Translations under genes and position numbers: made by a program
Notes under the pieces: model-generated
Database searches by the model: none
What the model was told of the DNA's origin: nothing
Seen by the model: the letters and a program-made list of their open reading frames with translations, nothing else
NCBI RefSeq assembly: GCF_003703395.1
Contig: NZ_RDQN01000003.1
Span: 186,001-250,000 of the forward strand
Direction of reading: 5' to 3'
From: Pseudoxanthomonas spadix
GTDB taxonomy: Bacteria > Pseudomonadota > Gammaproteobacteria > Xanthomonadales > Xanthomonadaceae
DNA: 64,000 bases
Part shown: positions 37,515 through 47,901 of the stretch, one piece after another
Layout of the letters: every line of letters begins with the position of its first letter
Numbering within the stretch: the stretch's first letter is position 1

Positions 37515-39313
37515 GCATGAACCTCCGCGCTGGTGCGCTTGGCGTTGTGGGCGTCGTTGAGACGGTAGGCGGCGTTGACCAGCGCCACGTGCGAATACCC
37601 CTGCGGGAAATTGCCCAGCATGCGCTTGCTGCGCGGGTCGTATTCCTCGGCCAGCAGGCCGACATCGTTGCACAGGGCCTGCAGGGTGTCGTAGAGCGCG
37701 GTGGCCTGCTCGGTACGGCCGATCATCACCAGCGCCTCGACCAGCCAGAAGCTGCAGGCCAGGAAGGTGCCTTCGCCGGGGGGCAGGCCATCGGCGTGGT
37801 CGTGGGTGTGATAGCGCTGGACCAGGCCATCGACAGTCAGTTGCGCCTGGATCGCCTCGACCGTGGCCACGATCCGCGGATCGTCTGCCGGCAGGAACCC
37901 CACCAGTGGCATCAGCAGCAGGGCCGCGTCCAGCGCATCGCTGTCGTAGCTCTGCACGAAGTAGCCGTCGGCGTGCAGGCCGCGTTGCAGGATCTGCGCA
38001 TGGACCTGCTCGGCCTGCACCTGCCAGCGCTGCCGATCTTCCTGGCTGAAGCCGCTCTGGTCATTCTGCGAGGCCAGATGGAAGGCCAGCCACGCCATCA
38101 GCTTGGAATGGGTGAAATGGCGGCGTTCGGAGCGCACTTCCCAGATGCCTTCGTCCGGCTCCTGCCAGCGGGCCTCCAGCTCCTGCAGGAAGGCGCGCTC
38201 GAGCTGGTTGCCATCTCTGCCGACCTTCATGCCGCGCATGCGCGCCACCTCGAACAGCGCGATCAGCTCGCCGTAGACGTCCAGCTGGAACTGGCACGCG
38301 GCCGCGTTGCCGATCCGGACCGGGGCCGAGCCCTCATAGCCGGGCAGCCAGTCGGCGACCCATTCCTGCAGCCGGCGTTCGCCGCCGACCCCGTACAGCG
38401 CCTGCAGCTGGTCGGGCGTGCCGGCCACCGCGCGCTTGACCCAGTCGCGGAATGCGCCGGCTTCATGGCGGAAACCGGCGTTCATCAGTGCCAGCAGGAT
38501 GAAGCTGCTGTCGCGCAGCCAGCAGTAGCGGTAGTCCCAGTTGCGCTGGCCTGCGATCTTTTCCGGCAACGAGGCGGTGGGCGCGGCGACGATCGCGCCG
38601 GTGGGCAGGTAACTCAGGCCCTTGAGCACCACCAGCGAGCGCCTGACCTGCGCGCTCCAGCGCCCGGCCGGTGCGCAGCGCGCGGACCAGTCTTCCCAGA
38701 AGGCCAGGGTGGCCTCCAGCGCATCCTGCGGTTCCAGCGCCGGTGGGCGCTCCAGGTGCGAGGCGCCGTGGCTGAGCACGAACCAGGTCGATTCACCGGC
38801 GGCCAGGGTGAAATCGGACTGCGAGGTCAGGTCGCGGCCTTGCATCGCCACCGGCGTGCGCAGCAGTACCTGATCGGGACCGGCCACGGCCCGCAGCGCA
38901 TCGTCGTCCTCGGTCACCCACGGCACGATGCGGCCATAGCCGAAGCGCAGGACCAGCTCGGTGCGCATCGGCACGCGGCCCTGGACGCCCTCCAGGCAGC
39001 GCACCAGGTGGCTGTGCGGATGGCCGTTGCCACTGGCAACCATGAAGTCGATCATCCTGACCACGCCGGTGGCGGTGGTGAAGGTGGTTTCCAGGATCAG
39101 GCTGCCGTCCAGATAGCGGCGCGTGCTGGTGGCCTGGTCGTCCTGCGGACACAGCAGCCAGCGGCCGTGTTCCGGGGTGCCCAGCAAGGCGGCGAAGACC
39201 GCATCGGAATCGAACCGGGGCAGGCACAGCCAGTCGATGGAGCCGTTACGGGAGACCAGGGCGGCGCTGCGGCAGTCGCCAAGCATTGCGTAGTCTTCGA
39301 TCGGGGTCGACAT
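37511..39313 (-). CDS. GH15 family glucoamylase/trehalase-like hydrolase
   Basis: 600 aa, no signal peptide, so probably cytosolic. It starts PIEDYAMLGDCRSAALVSRNGSIDWLCLPRFDS, the N-terminal beta-domain signature of trehalase-like GH15 proteins. The (alpha/alpha)6 barrel shows NWDYRYCWLRDSSF and the conserved YDPRSKRMLGNFPQGYSHVALVNAA end, where the general base Glu lies nearby in LAEEYDP. Alpha-glucosides such as trehalose or maltodextrin are the likely substrates; the exact one is not readable. It is the first gene of the operon with zwf and gntK, which would accept the released glucose after phosphorylation. Confidence 0.88.
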   Translation of the reverse strand: MSTPIEDYAMLGDCRSAALVSRNGSIDWLCLPRFDSDAVFAALLGTPEHGRWLLCPQDDQATSTRRYLDGSLILETTFTTATGVVRMIDFMVASGNGHPHSHLVRCLEGVQGRVPMRTELVLRFGYGRIVPWVTEDDDALRAVAGPDQVLLRTPVAMQGRDLTSQSDFTLAAGESTWFVLSHGASHLERPPALEPQDALEATLAFWEDWSARCAPAGRWSAQVRRSLVVLKGLSYLPTGAIVAAPTASLPEKIAGQRNWDYRYCWLRDSSFILLALMNAGFRHEAGAFRDWVKRAVAGTPDQLQALYGVGGERRLQEWVADWLPGYEGSAPVRIGNAAACQFQLDVYGELIALFEVARMRGMKVGRDGNQLERAFLQELEARWQEPDEGIWEVRSERRHFTHSKLMAWLAFHLASQNDQSGFSQEDRQRWQVQAEQVHAQILQRGLHADGYFVQSYDSDALDAALLLMPLVGFLPADDPRIVATVEAIQAQLTVDGLVQRYHTHDHADGLPPGEGTFLACSFWLVEALVMIGRTEQATALYDTLQALCNDVGLLAEEYDPRSKRMLGNFPQGYSHVALVNAAYRLNDAHNAKRTSAEVHA

Positions 39314-39459
39314 GGGTCCTGTTCCGGTAAAAACGTGGCAGTTCTACCAGCGCCCATGTCGTCCCGGCGTGCGGGTTCGGTGCCATCGGCAGGACACACG
39401 GTGTCGGCGCGGCCCGGCGCGCGGGCCGATGTGCTTGCAATATCGGCCCTGCAGCGCCA

Positions 39460-39503
39460 TGACAGGCCTGTCAGCGGGTATGCCGGTGGCGACCTAGTAG
39501 AAT
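39460..39503 (+). promoter_or_regulatory. hflK upstream region: 14-bp palindrome and -10
   Basis: TGACAGGCCTGTCA (39460-39473) is a perfect 14-bp palindrome, followed by TAGAAT (39498-39503), a good -10. No clear -35 lies 17 bp upstream; the palindrome occupies the adjacent position. The gap between the divergent GH15 and hflK genes is 250 bp, and the part next to GH15 shows nothing else I recognise. Confidence 0.4.
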
Positions 39504-39563
39504 CGGGCGGCGCTGCGTTCCGGGGAACCGGAGCGCGTGCACCTCATCAATTTTGGAGTGGGC

Positions 39564-40709
39564 ATGGCCTGGAACACCCCTGGTAGCGGTTCGGGAGACA
39601 ACGGTGGCGGCAGCGGATCGGGCGGGGGACGCAATTCCTGGAAGCCAGGCCGCGGCGCCGCGGACAACCTGCTGGAGCGGCTACGCACCCTGCTGGCCGG
39701 TGGCGGTGGCAGCAATCCGCTGCGCTGGATCGGGCTGATCGTCGTCCTGGTCCTGGCCTTCAGCAGCTTCCAGCTGGTGGGCGAGCAGCAGCGCGGGGTG
39801 GTCCTGCGCTTTGGCCAGTTCGCCCGCATCATGCAGCCCGGCCCCAACTTCAAGTGGCCCTGGCCCATCGAGACCGTGCGCACAGTGGAAGTCACCACCA
39901 TCCAGACCTTCAGCAATACCCTGCCGGTGCTGACCAGCGATGAGAACATCGTCAATGTCACGGTCAACGTGCAGTACCGCATCGACGATCCGCGCCAGTA
40001 CCTGTATGGCACCGCCGCGGCCGACCAGGTACTGACCCAGGCCGCGCAGAGCGCGGTGCGCGAGCAGGTCGGCCGGGCCACGCTGGAGGATGTGCTGAAC
40101 AAGCGCGGGCCGCTGGCCATCGCCGCCAAGGATCGCCTGCAGGCCGCGCTCAACGCCTATCGCAGCGGCATGGCCGTGACCGACCTGACCCTGCCCAACG
40201 CCCGCCCGCCCGATGAGGTCAAGCCGGCCTTCGACGACGTCAACAGTGCCCAGCAGAGCCGCGAGCGTCTGGTCAACGAGGCCCAGGCCTATGCCGCCCG
40301 CGTGGTGCCCGAGGCCCGTGGCGAAGCCGCGCGCACCCGCACCGCCGCCCAGGGCTACAAGGAGGCCGCCATCGCCAACGCGCAGGGCGATGGCGATCGC
40401 TTCACCCTGCTGCAGCAGCAGTACGCCGCCGCCCCGGAGACCACCCGCAAGCGCCTGTGGCTGGAGACGTTGGAACAGGTGCTGGCGCACAACCGCAAGG
40501 TCGTGGGCGGCGACGCTCGCCAGCTGATCTACGTGCCGATGGACGGCAACGCCCAGGCCCAGCTGCCACCGGCCACCAGCCTGCCGCGCCTGCCGGCCGA
40601 GACCTATCTGCCGCCGCTGGAGGGCACCGGCAGCAACGCCGCCGGCAGTTCGGGCAGCGACATCGTGCGTCCGGCCCGACCCAGCGGCCGCGAGGAGGCC
40701 CGCCCATGA
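39564..40709 (+). CDS. hflK: FtsH modulator HflK
   Basis: 381 aa. SPFH/band-7 protein that with HflC forms the large periplasmic-side cage around FtsH. The glycine/asparagine-rich cytosolic N-terminus (about 1-45) is followed by one membrane helix (about 53-73, WIGLIVVLVLAFSSF). The SPFH domain begins VGEQQRGVVLRFGQF, and a coiled-coil region contains RLVNEAQAYAARVVPEARGEAAR. GGAG before ATG 39564 decides the start over GTG 39537. It overlaps hflC by ATGA. Confidence 0.95.
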   Translation: MAWNTPGSGSGDNGGGSGSGGGRNSWKPGRGAADNLLERLRTLLAGGGGSNPLRWIGLIVVLVLAFSSFQLVGEQQRGVVLRFGQFARIMQPGPNFKWPWPIETVRTVEVTTIQTFSNTLPVLTSDENIVNVTVNVQYRIDDPRQYLYGTAAADQVLTQAAQSAVREQVGRATLEDVLNKRGPLAIAAKDRLQAALNAYRSGMAVTDLTLPNARPPDEVKPAFDDVNSAQQSRERLVNEAQAYAARVVPEARGEAARTRTAAQGYKEAAIANAQGDGDRFTLLQQQYAAAPETTRKRLWLETLEQVLAHNRKVVGGDARQLIYVPMDGNAQAQLPPATSLPRLPAETYLPPLEGTGSNAAGSSGSDIVRPARPSGREEARP

Positions 40710-41569
40710 AGACTTCCGCGACCGTGGCCCTGATCGTGGCCGTCCTGCTGGCGCTGATGGGCTCGGTGTTCGTGGTGCGCGAAGACCAGACCGCGATGGT
40801 GCTCAACCTGGGCCGCGTGGTCCGCGCCGACCTCAAGCCGGGCCTGCACTTCAAGCTGCCGGTCGTGGAAACCGCGCGGGTGTTCGACCGCCGTTTCCGG
40901 ATCATGGACACCACCCCCGAGCGTTACTTCACCAGCGAGCAGAAGGACGTGTCGGTGGACTTCTTCGCGATCGGCTACATCTCCGATGTGCGTGCCTACT
41001 ACCGCGCCACCGGCGGGCTCGAGGACGTGGCCGACAAGCGCCTGGCGCCGATCATCACCAACTCGCTGCGCAACGAGATCAACTCGCGCACGCTGACCCA
41101 GCTGGTCTCCGGTGACCGCAGCGAGATCATCGCCGGCCAGCTCAAGGGGATCAACGCGGCGATCAAGAACCTCGGCATGCAGCTGGTGGACATCCGCCTC
41201 AAGCAGATCGACCTGCCGCAGGACAGCAAGGTGCTCAGCGAGGTCTACGACCGCATGCGTGCCCAGCGCCAGCAGGTGGCCAGCGCCCTGCGCGCCGAAG
41301 GCGAGGAACAGGCCCGCACGATCAAGGCCGAGGCCGACCGCCAGCAGGTGGTGATCGCCGCCGAGGCCGAGCGCGATGCGCAGCGCCTGCGCGGTGAAGG
41401 CGACGCCCAGGCCGCCCAGCTCTATGCCAGGGCCAGCGCCACCGATCCTGGCTTCTACGCCTTCTATCGCAGCCTGGAGGCGTATCGCAATTCCTTCTCC
41501 GACGGCAATGCGGTGATCGTGCTGGACAAGAACGATCCGTTCCTGCAGTACATGAAGAGTGATCGTTGA
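40706..41569 (+). CDS. hflC: FtsH modulator HflC
   Basis: 287 aa. N-terminal membrane helix (about 5-23), then an SPFH domain (VVREDQTAMVLNLGRVV, RFRIMDTTPERYFTSEQKD). A coiled coil follows (VASALRAEGEEQARTIKAEADR). The C-terminus SFSDGNAVIVLDKNDPFLQYM is typical. Pairs with HflK. In many gammaproteobacteria a tiny DUF2065 gene separates hflC from purA; I see none here. Confidence 0.96.
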   Translation: MKTSATVALIVAVLLALMGSVFVVREDQTAMVLNLGRVVRADLKPGLHFKLPVVETARVFDRRFRIMDTTPERYFTSEQKDVSVDFFAIGYISDVRAYYRATGGLEDVADKRLAPIITNSLRNEINSRTLTQLVSGDRSEIIAGQLKGINAAIKNLGMQLVDIRLKQIDLPQDSKVLSEVYDRMRAQRQQVASALRAEGEEQARTIKAEADRQQVVIAAEAERDAQRLRGEGDAQAAQLYARASATDPGFYAFYRSLEAYRNSFSDGNAVIVLDKNDPFLQYMKSDR

Positions 41570-41577
41570 TCATCTGA

Positions 41578-43143
<1,566 letters not shown>

Positions 43144-43171
43144 CGTTTGACGCTGGACCGACGCCGCAGAG

Positions 43172-43196
43172 GTCCCGGCGGGAGCCGGGGCTTCTT
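43172..43196 (+). terminator. Intrinsic terminator after purA
   Basis: GTCCCGGC (43172-43179), tetraloop GGGA, GCCGGGGC (43184-43191), then TTCTT. Eight pairs with one G-T. Confidence 0.75.
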
Positions 43197-43297
43197 CCTG
43201 GCCAGTTCCGGCTTGCGTTTGACTTGGCGCCTGGCCTTCGTCTGAATCGTGCCTTGGCCCGGCGAGCGTTCAACTTGCCCACTACAGCAGGCCCCAC

Positions 43298-44464
43298 ATG
43301 AGCAATCCCCTGGGCATCCGCCCGCTCGTTGCACACATGCCCGAATCGCAGATCCGCGAAGTGGCCAATGCCGGTCTCGGCGTGGCCGGCGTGTTGCCGT
43401 TCTGGTTCGGCGAATCGGACATGCCCACCACGCCGGAGGTCACCGCTGCGGCGACCGCGGCGCTGGCGCGCGGCGAGACGTTCTATTCGCACAACCTCGG
43501 CCTGCCCGAGCTGCGCCAGGCCATCGCCGGCTACGCCTCGGCGCTGCACGGGCCGATCGGCGCCGACCGCATCGCGGTGACCTCCTCGGGCGTCAATGCG
43601 CTGATGATCGCCAACCAGCTGCTGCTGGAGGCCGGCGACGAAGTGGTGGTGATCACCCCGGTATGGCCCAACCTGGTCTGGCAGCCACGCCTGCTCGGCG
43701 CGCAGGTGCGCGAGGTGAGCCTGGCCCCGACCGCCGATGGCTGGCAGCTGGAGATCGAGCAACTGCTGGCCGCGATCACCCCCGCCACGCGCCTGCTGAT
43801 CCTGAGTTCGCCCAACAACCCGACCGGCTGGACGCTGACCGGCGCCGAGCAGCAGCGCATCCTCGACCATTGCCGCCACACCGGCACCTGGATCCTGGCC
43901 GACGAGGTCTATGAGCGCCTGTACTACGTGCCCGGTGCCACGGCCGCGCCGAGTTTCCTGGACATCGCGCAGGCCGCCGATCGCCTGATCGTGGTGCAGA
44001 GCTTTTCCAAATCCTTCCTGATGACCGGCTGGCGGCTGGGCTGGCTGGTCGTGCCGGCGTCGCTGGTGCGCCAGGTCGGGGTGCTGATCGAATACAACAC
44101 TTCGTGCGCGCCGGTATTCGTGCAGCGCGCCGGCCTGGCCGCCATCGACAACGCGGCCACCGTGGCACCGCTGGTGGCGCATCTGCGGCAGTGCCGCGAC
44201 ACCCTGGTCAAGGCGCTGGCGCCGCTGCCCGGGGTGCAGGTCATCCCCGCCGATGGCGGCATGTACGTGCTGCTACGCGTGCAGGGCCACGACGACTCGC
44301 TGGCCCTGGCCAAGCGGCTGGTGGTCGAAGCCAGGCTGGGCCTGGCCCCGGGCAGCGCCTTCGGCAGCGCCGGCGAAGGCTGGCTGCGCTGGTGCTTCGC
44401 CTCGCGCGAGCTGGGACGGCTGGAAGAAGGCGCGGCGCGGCTGCAGAAGTTCCTGGTGGGGTGA
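43298..44464 (+). CDS. PLP-dependent aminotransferase, class I/II
   Basis: 388 aa fold-type I aminotransferase. GVNALMIANQLLLEAGDEV precedes the cofactor site. SSPNNPTGW, ADEVYERLYY and the PLP-Lys in VQSFSKSFLMTGWRLGW are visible. The C-terminal substrate Arg may lie in WLRWCFASRELGRLEEG. Aspartate/aromatic or methionine-type substrates are possible; I cannot fix one. It ends 7 bp before the response regulator gene, so it is likely cotranscribed with the two-component and perhaps the efflux genes, an unexpected partner for metal resistance. Confidence 0.88.
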   Translation: MSNPLGIRPLVAHMPESQIREVANAGLGVAGVLPFWFGESDMPTTPEVTAAATAALARGETFYSHNLGLPELRQAIAGYASALHGPIGADRIAVTSSGVNALMIANQLLLEAGDEVVVITPVWPNLVWQPRLLGAQVREVSLAPTADGWQLEIEQLLAAITPATRLLILSSPNNPTGWTLTGAEQQRILDHCRHTGTWILADEVYERLYYVPGATAAPSFLDIAQAADRLIVVQSFSKSFLMTGWRLGWLVVPASLVRQVGVLIEYNTSCAPVFVQRAGLAAIDNAATVAPLVAHLRQCRDTLVKALAPLPGVQVIPADGGMYVLLRVQGHDDSLALAKRLVVEARLGLAPGSAFGSAGEGWLRWCFASRELGRLEEGAARLQKFLVG

Positions 44465-44471
44465 GCGCGAC

Positions 44472-45161
44472 ATGCGCATCCTGATCGTCGAAGACTCCCA
44501 GACCCTGTCCGAGGCACTGGATCGACGCCTGCGCCAGGAGGGCTATGCCTGCGACATCGCGGCCGACGGCGTGGCGGCGCTGGAATTCCTGCACCGCTAT
44601 CGCTACGACGCGATCGTCCTGGATCTGATGCTGCCGCGACTGGACGGCTTCGGCGTGCTGCGCCAGATGGGGCGCGAGAGCGGGGCCGCGCCGGTGCTGG
44701 TGCTGTCGGCGCGCGAGCTGGTCGATGACCGGGTCAATGCGCTGGACGCCGGTGCCGACGATTACCTGGTCAAGCCCTTCGCGCTGGACGAGTTGCTGGC
44801 GCGGCTGCGCGCGCTGGTGCGTCGCCCCGCGCAACGCGACGCGCCGGTGCTGCGCCATTGCGAACTGGAAGTGGACCCGCGCGCGCGCGCCGCCCGCTGG
44901 CGTGGGCAGGACCTGCGCCTGACCCCCAAGGAATACGGATTGCTGGAACTGCTGTTGCGTCGGCAGGGTGCCACGCTGTCCCGTACCCAGATCTTCGAGC
45001 ATCTCTACGACAGCCGCAGTGATGCCTCGGACAAGGTCGTGGAGGTCATCGTCAGCACCCTGCGCACCAAGCTGGCACGCCATGGCATCGGCGATCTGAT
45101 CCAGACCCGGCGCGGCTTCGGCTATGTTTTCGATGAGCCGTTGAAGACGCACCTGCCTTGA
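44472..45161 (+). CDS. OmpR/PhoB-family response regulator
   Basis: 229 aa. The receiver domain has the acidic pair at Glu7/Asp8, phospho-acceptor Asp51 in VLDLMLPRLDG, and Lys in DYLVKPFALDEL. A C-terminal winged helix (about 130-225) contains LTPKEYGLLELLLRR and DASDKVVEVIVSTLRTKL. It is of the QseB/PmrA/CzcR subgroup by overall resemblance. The stop overlaps the kinase start (TTGA). Its target is probably the efflux operon downstream, where an 11-bp tandem repeat sits at 46613-46636. Confidence 0.92.
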   Translation: MRILIVEDSQTLSEALDRRLRQEGYACDIAADGVAALEFLHRYRYDAIVLDLMLPRLDGFGVLRQMGRESGAAPVLVLSARELVDDRVNALDAGADDYLVKPFALDELLARLRALVRRPAQRDAPVLRHCELEVDPRARAARWRGQDLRLTPKEYGLLELLLRRQGATLSRTQIFEHLYDSRSDASDKVVEVIVSTLRTKLARHGIGDLIQTRRGFGYVFDEPLKTHLP

Positions 45162-46561
45162 ACGCGCCATCGACGCCGGGCGCAGGCTCGCCGCCCTCCT
45201 GGTCATTGCATCGCCAGCTGGCGGTGGGCCTGGCGCTGAGCATCGGCTGCGTGTTCGGCGTGCTGTTCCTGGCGCTGGATTACTGGATCGACCGGGAGAT
45301 CTACCAGCGCATGGACCTGGCGCTGCTGGAGCGCGCCGGGGCGGTGGGCCGGGTGCTGCAGGAGCAGGACCTGCGCGAGCTGGAACGGCTCATGCCCGAG
45401 TACGAGTCCGAGCGGCACACCGAATTCTTCACCGTGTTCGATGCCCATGGCCGCAGCCTGCTGCTGTCACCCAACAGCGCCGGCAGCGCGCTGTCGATGG
45501 GCCCCGAAGGCAGCGGCACGCCGCGCTATTTCGACCTGGTGCTGCCCGATGGCCATGCCGGCCGGGCGCTGGCCACGCGCCTGCCGTCGCGCTCGTCCGA
45601 TGCCGCGCCGCGGGTGCTGGTGGTGGCCACCGAGCGCGAGAACTGGGACCGCACCGAGGGGCGCATTCATTTCGCCCTGCTGGGCGGGATCGTGCTGGCC
45701 CTGGTACTGGCCGTCGGCCTGGGCCTGCTGGTGGTCCGGCATGTGATTACCCTGTTGTACCGGGCCGGCGCCAGGGTCGCGGCGCTGGACGCCGAAGCCC
45801 CCATGCAGCCCATCGGCGACGACTTTCCCAGCGAGCTCAAACCTTTCGCCGAGGCCTTCAACACCGGCCTGCAGCGCCTGTATGCGGCGATCGCACGCGA
45901 ACGCCGCTTTGCCCGGGACGTGGCCCATGAGCTGCGCACCCCGCTGGCCGAGATCCGCGTCAGCGCCGAAGCCGCACTGGCCGATGCCGATCCGGCCCAG
46001 GCCCGGCGCAGCCTGCGCGCGGCCGTCCAGGCCAGCACGCGCATGCAGCGCAGCGTCGATGCGCTGCTGCTGCTGGCCCGGCTCGAATCCGGCCAGGCTG
46101 CGATCGCACCCGATCCGCTGGACCTGGCCGACCTGGTCGCTGGGCTGGTCGCGGCCCTGCACGAGCTGGCGCTGGCGCGCGCGATCACGGTCCACACCGA
46201 GCTGCCACCGTCGGCCTGGGTACAGAGCGATCTGGGCATCGTCGAGCGGATCGTGTCCAACCTGTTGCGCAACGCGCTGGAGTATTCGCCCGAAGGCGGG
46301 CAGGTGGTGTGCCGCGTGCGCCGCGAAAGCGCGGGCTGGTTGCTGATCATCGACAACCCCGCGCCGGACCTGGAGGCGGCCGACCTGGAGCACTTCGGTC
46401 ATCGGTTCTGGCGCAAGCATCCCGAAGGCGGCACCGCGCACCATGCCGGCCTGGGCCTGGCCTTGACCCATGGCCTGGCCCAGGCGCTGGCGCTGCCGCT
46501 GCGCTTCGATCTGGACGGCGGCCGGTTGTCGGTGCGGCTGGGGCCGTGGCCGGCGCTGTAG
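45158..46561 (+). CDS. Sensor histidine kinase, QseC/CzcS-like
   Basis: 467 aa from TTG 45158, whose TTGA overlaps the regulator stop; any later start would lose the first membrane helix (about 21-42). The periplasmic sensor spans about 43-170 and the second helix about 171-195. A HAMP-like linker follows, then HisKA with His257 in DVAHELRTPLAEIR. The ATPase has NLLRNALEYSPEGGQ and HHAGLGLALTHGLAQ (G boxes). The start codon is rare but supported by coupling. The signal may be a metal ion, inferred from the neighbours only. Confidence 0.9.
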   Translation: MNAPSTPGAGSPPSWSLHRQLAVGLALSIGCVFGVLFLALDYWIDREIYQRMDLALLERAGAVGRVLQEQDLRELERLMPEYESERHTEFFTVFDAHGRSLLLSPNSAGSALSMGPEGSGTPRYFDLVLPDGHAGRALATRLPSRSSDAAPRVLVVATERENWDRTEGRIHFALLGGIVLALVLAVGLGLLVVRHVITLLYRAGARVAALDAEAPMQPIGDDFPSELKPFAEAFNTGLQRLYAAIARERRFARDVAHELRTPLAEIRVSAEAALADADPAQARRSLRAAVQASTRMQRSVDALLLLARLESGQAAIAPDPLDLADLVAGLVAALHELALARAITVHTELPPSAWVQSDLGIVERIVSNLLRNALEYSPEGGQVVCRVRRESAGWLLIIDNPAPDLEAADLEHFGHRFWRKHPEGGTAHHAGLGLALTHGLAQALALPLRFDLDGGRLSVRLGPWPAL

Positions 46562-46612
46562 CGCTGTAGACCGCGCCGGGCAGGGCCGGCCGCAGCGGCG
46601 GATCGCGCCGCA

Positions 46613-46636
46613 CCAAAGCTTGGCCAAAGCTTGGCT
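46613..46636 (+). promoter_or_regulatory. 11-bp tandem repeat, likely response-regulator operator
   Basis: CCAAAGCTTGG occurs twice with no gap (46613-46623 and 46624-46634), so the period is exactly one helical turn. Tandem 10-11 bp direct repeats are how OmpR/PhoB-type dimers bind. It lies 105 bp before the membrane-fusion gene and just after the kinase gene of the same system. Confidence 0.5.
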
Positions 46637-46738
46637 CGGCAGGATGTCGGTCCCCGTCCATGTCCGATCGACCTCGATGCGCCACTTGTCCATTGGTTTT
46701 CCGGTGCAGGCCCGCAGCCCCCATGCGGCGGTCCGGCC

Positions 46739-47893
46739 ATGAGCCCGGCTCCCCCAGGTCGGGCGCGCCGGCGCCGGCCGCTGATCTGGCTGGCCGCTGC
46801 GGTGGTGCTGGCCGCGGTGCTCGCGGTGTGGCTGTGGCCTTCGCGTGCGCCGGACAGCGTTGCGCCGGCGCCGCCGGCCGCCAGTGCCGAGGGCGGCGTG
46901 GATCTGACCGACGCCCAGATCCGCAACCTGGGCATCGAAAGCGCCGCGGTCGCGGCCGCCACCGAGCTGCCGTTGCCCGGCTTGCCGGCCCAGGCCGCCG
47001 CGCCGCTGGAGGCCAGCGCGCAGGTGGCGGTGCCGTATGCCGGGGTGGTCACCCGCATCCTGGTCGACGAAGGCGGCTCGGTGCGCAAGGGCCAGCCGCT
47101 GGCACGGCTGCAGAGCATTGACCTGCTGACCGCGCAGGCCGACCTGGCCCGGGCACGCAGCGAGGCGGCGGCGGCTTCGCAGCAGGCGCGCCGGGACGCG
47201 GCGCTGCTGGCCGAGGGCATCATCGCCGCTTCGCGCAACGAGCAGAGCCAGGCCCGCGCCAGCGCCGCCGAAGGTGCGCGCCGCCAGGCCGAGGGCGCGT
47301 TGTCGCACGTGGGCACCGCGACCGGCGGCCAGCCCGGCGAATACGCCTTGCTGGCGCCGATCTCCGGCACGGTGCTGCGCCGGATGGTCGCCCCCGGGCA
47401 GGCGCTGGCGGCGCTGGAGCAAGCCTTCGTCATCGCCGAGCCCGGCCCGCTGGACGTGACCTTCACCGCACCGGTGCGGGTCCGCAATGCGCTGGCGCCA
47501 GGCCTGGAAGTGCGCCTGCCCGATGGTGGCAGCGCGCGCGTGGTCGCGGTCGGCGCCGACACCGATCCGGCCAGCCAGAGCCTGCGCGTGCGTGCCCGGG
47601 TGGACGATGCGACGCCCGCGGCCGGCTACGCGGCGGGCCAGCAGTTCAGCGTGACCTTGCTGTTGCCGGCCCCGGCCGGCACCTGGGCCGTGCCCACTGC
47701 CGGGTTGCTGCCTTCCGGACAGGGCCAGGTGCTGTACCGGCGCGATGGCCGTCACTTCCGCGCGGTGCCGGTGCAGGAACTGCTCGGCGGCGATGAAGCC
47801 ATCAGCATCGTCCGCGCCGATGGGCTCGGTCCCGGCGCGCAGGTGGTGACCCGCGGCACGGCGCTGCTCAAGTCGCTGATCCCGGCGGAGTGA
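46739..47893 (+). CDS. RND efflux membrane fusion protein, CzcB/CusB-like
   Basis: 384 aa. An N-terminal anchor (about 15-35, LIWLAAAVVLAAVLAVWLW) after a basic start is followed by a barrel-sandwich hybrid (VAVPYAGVVTRILVDEGGSVRKGQPL) and a helical hairpin (about 135-185). The returning half-motif is LLAPISGTVLRRMVAPGQ, and a beta-barrel and membrane-proximal domain complete the protein. The adaptor links the pump and outer-membrane channel. No obvious His/Met-rich metal site is seen at the N-terminus. The ATG at 46739 has a poor Shine-Dalgarno, and a longer product is possible. Confidence 0.9.
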   Translation: MSPAPPGRARRRRPLIWLAAAVVLAAVLAVWLWPSRAPDSVAPAPPAASAEGGVDLTDAQIRNLGIESAAVAAATELPLPGLPAQAAAPLEASAQVAVPYAGVVTRILVDEGGSVRKGQPLARLQSIDLLTAQADLARARSEAAAASQQARRDAALLAEGIIAASRNEQSQARASAAEGARRQAEGALSHVGTATGGQPGEYALLAPISGTVLRRMVAPGQALAALEQAFVIAEPGPLDVTFTAPVRVRNALAPGLEVRLPDGGSARVVAVGADTDPASQSLRVRARVDDATPAAGYAAGQQFSVTLLLPAPAGTWAVPTAGLLPSGQGQVLYRRDGRHFRAVPVQELLGGDEAISIVRADGLGPGAQVVTRGTALLKSLIPAE

Positions 47894-47901
47894 CGCCAGC
47901 C

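Noticed and set aside
35826-37520. 564-codon plus-strand frame
   Set aside because: Antisense of zwf, which has clear catalytic motifs on the other strand.
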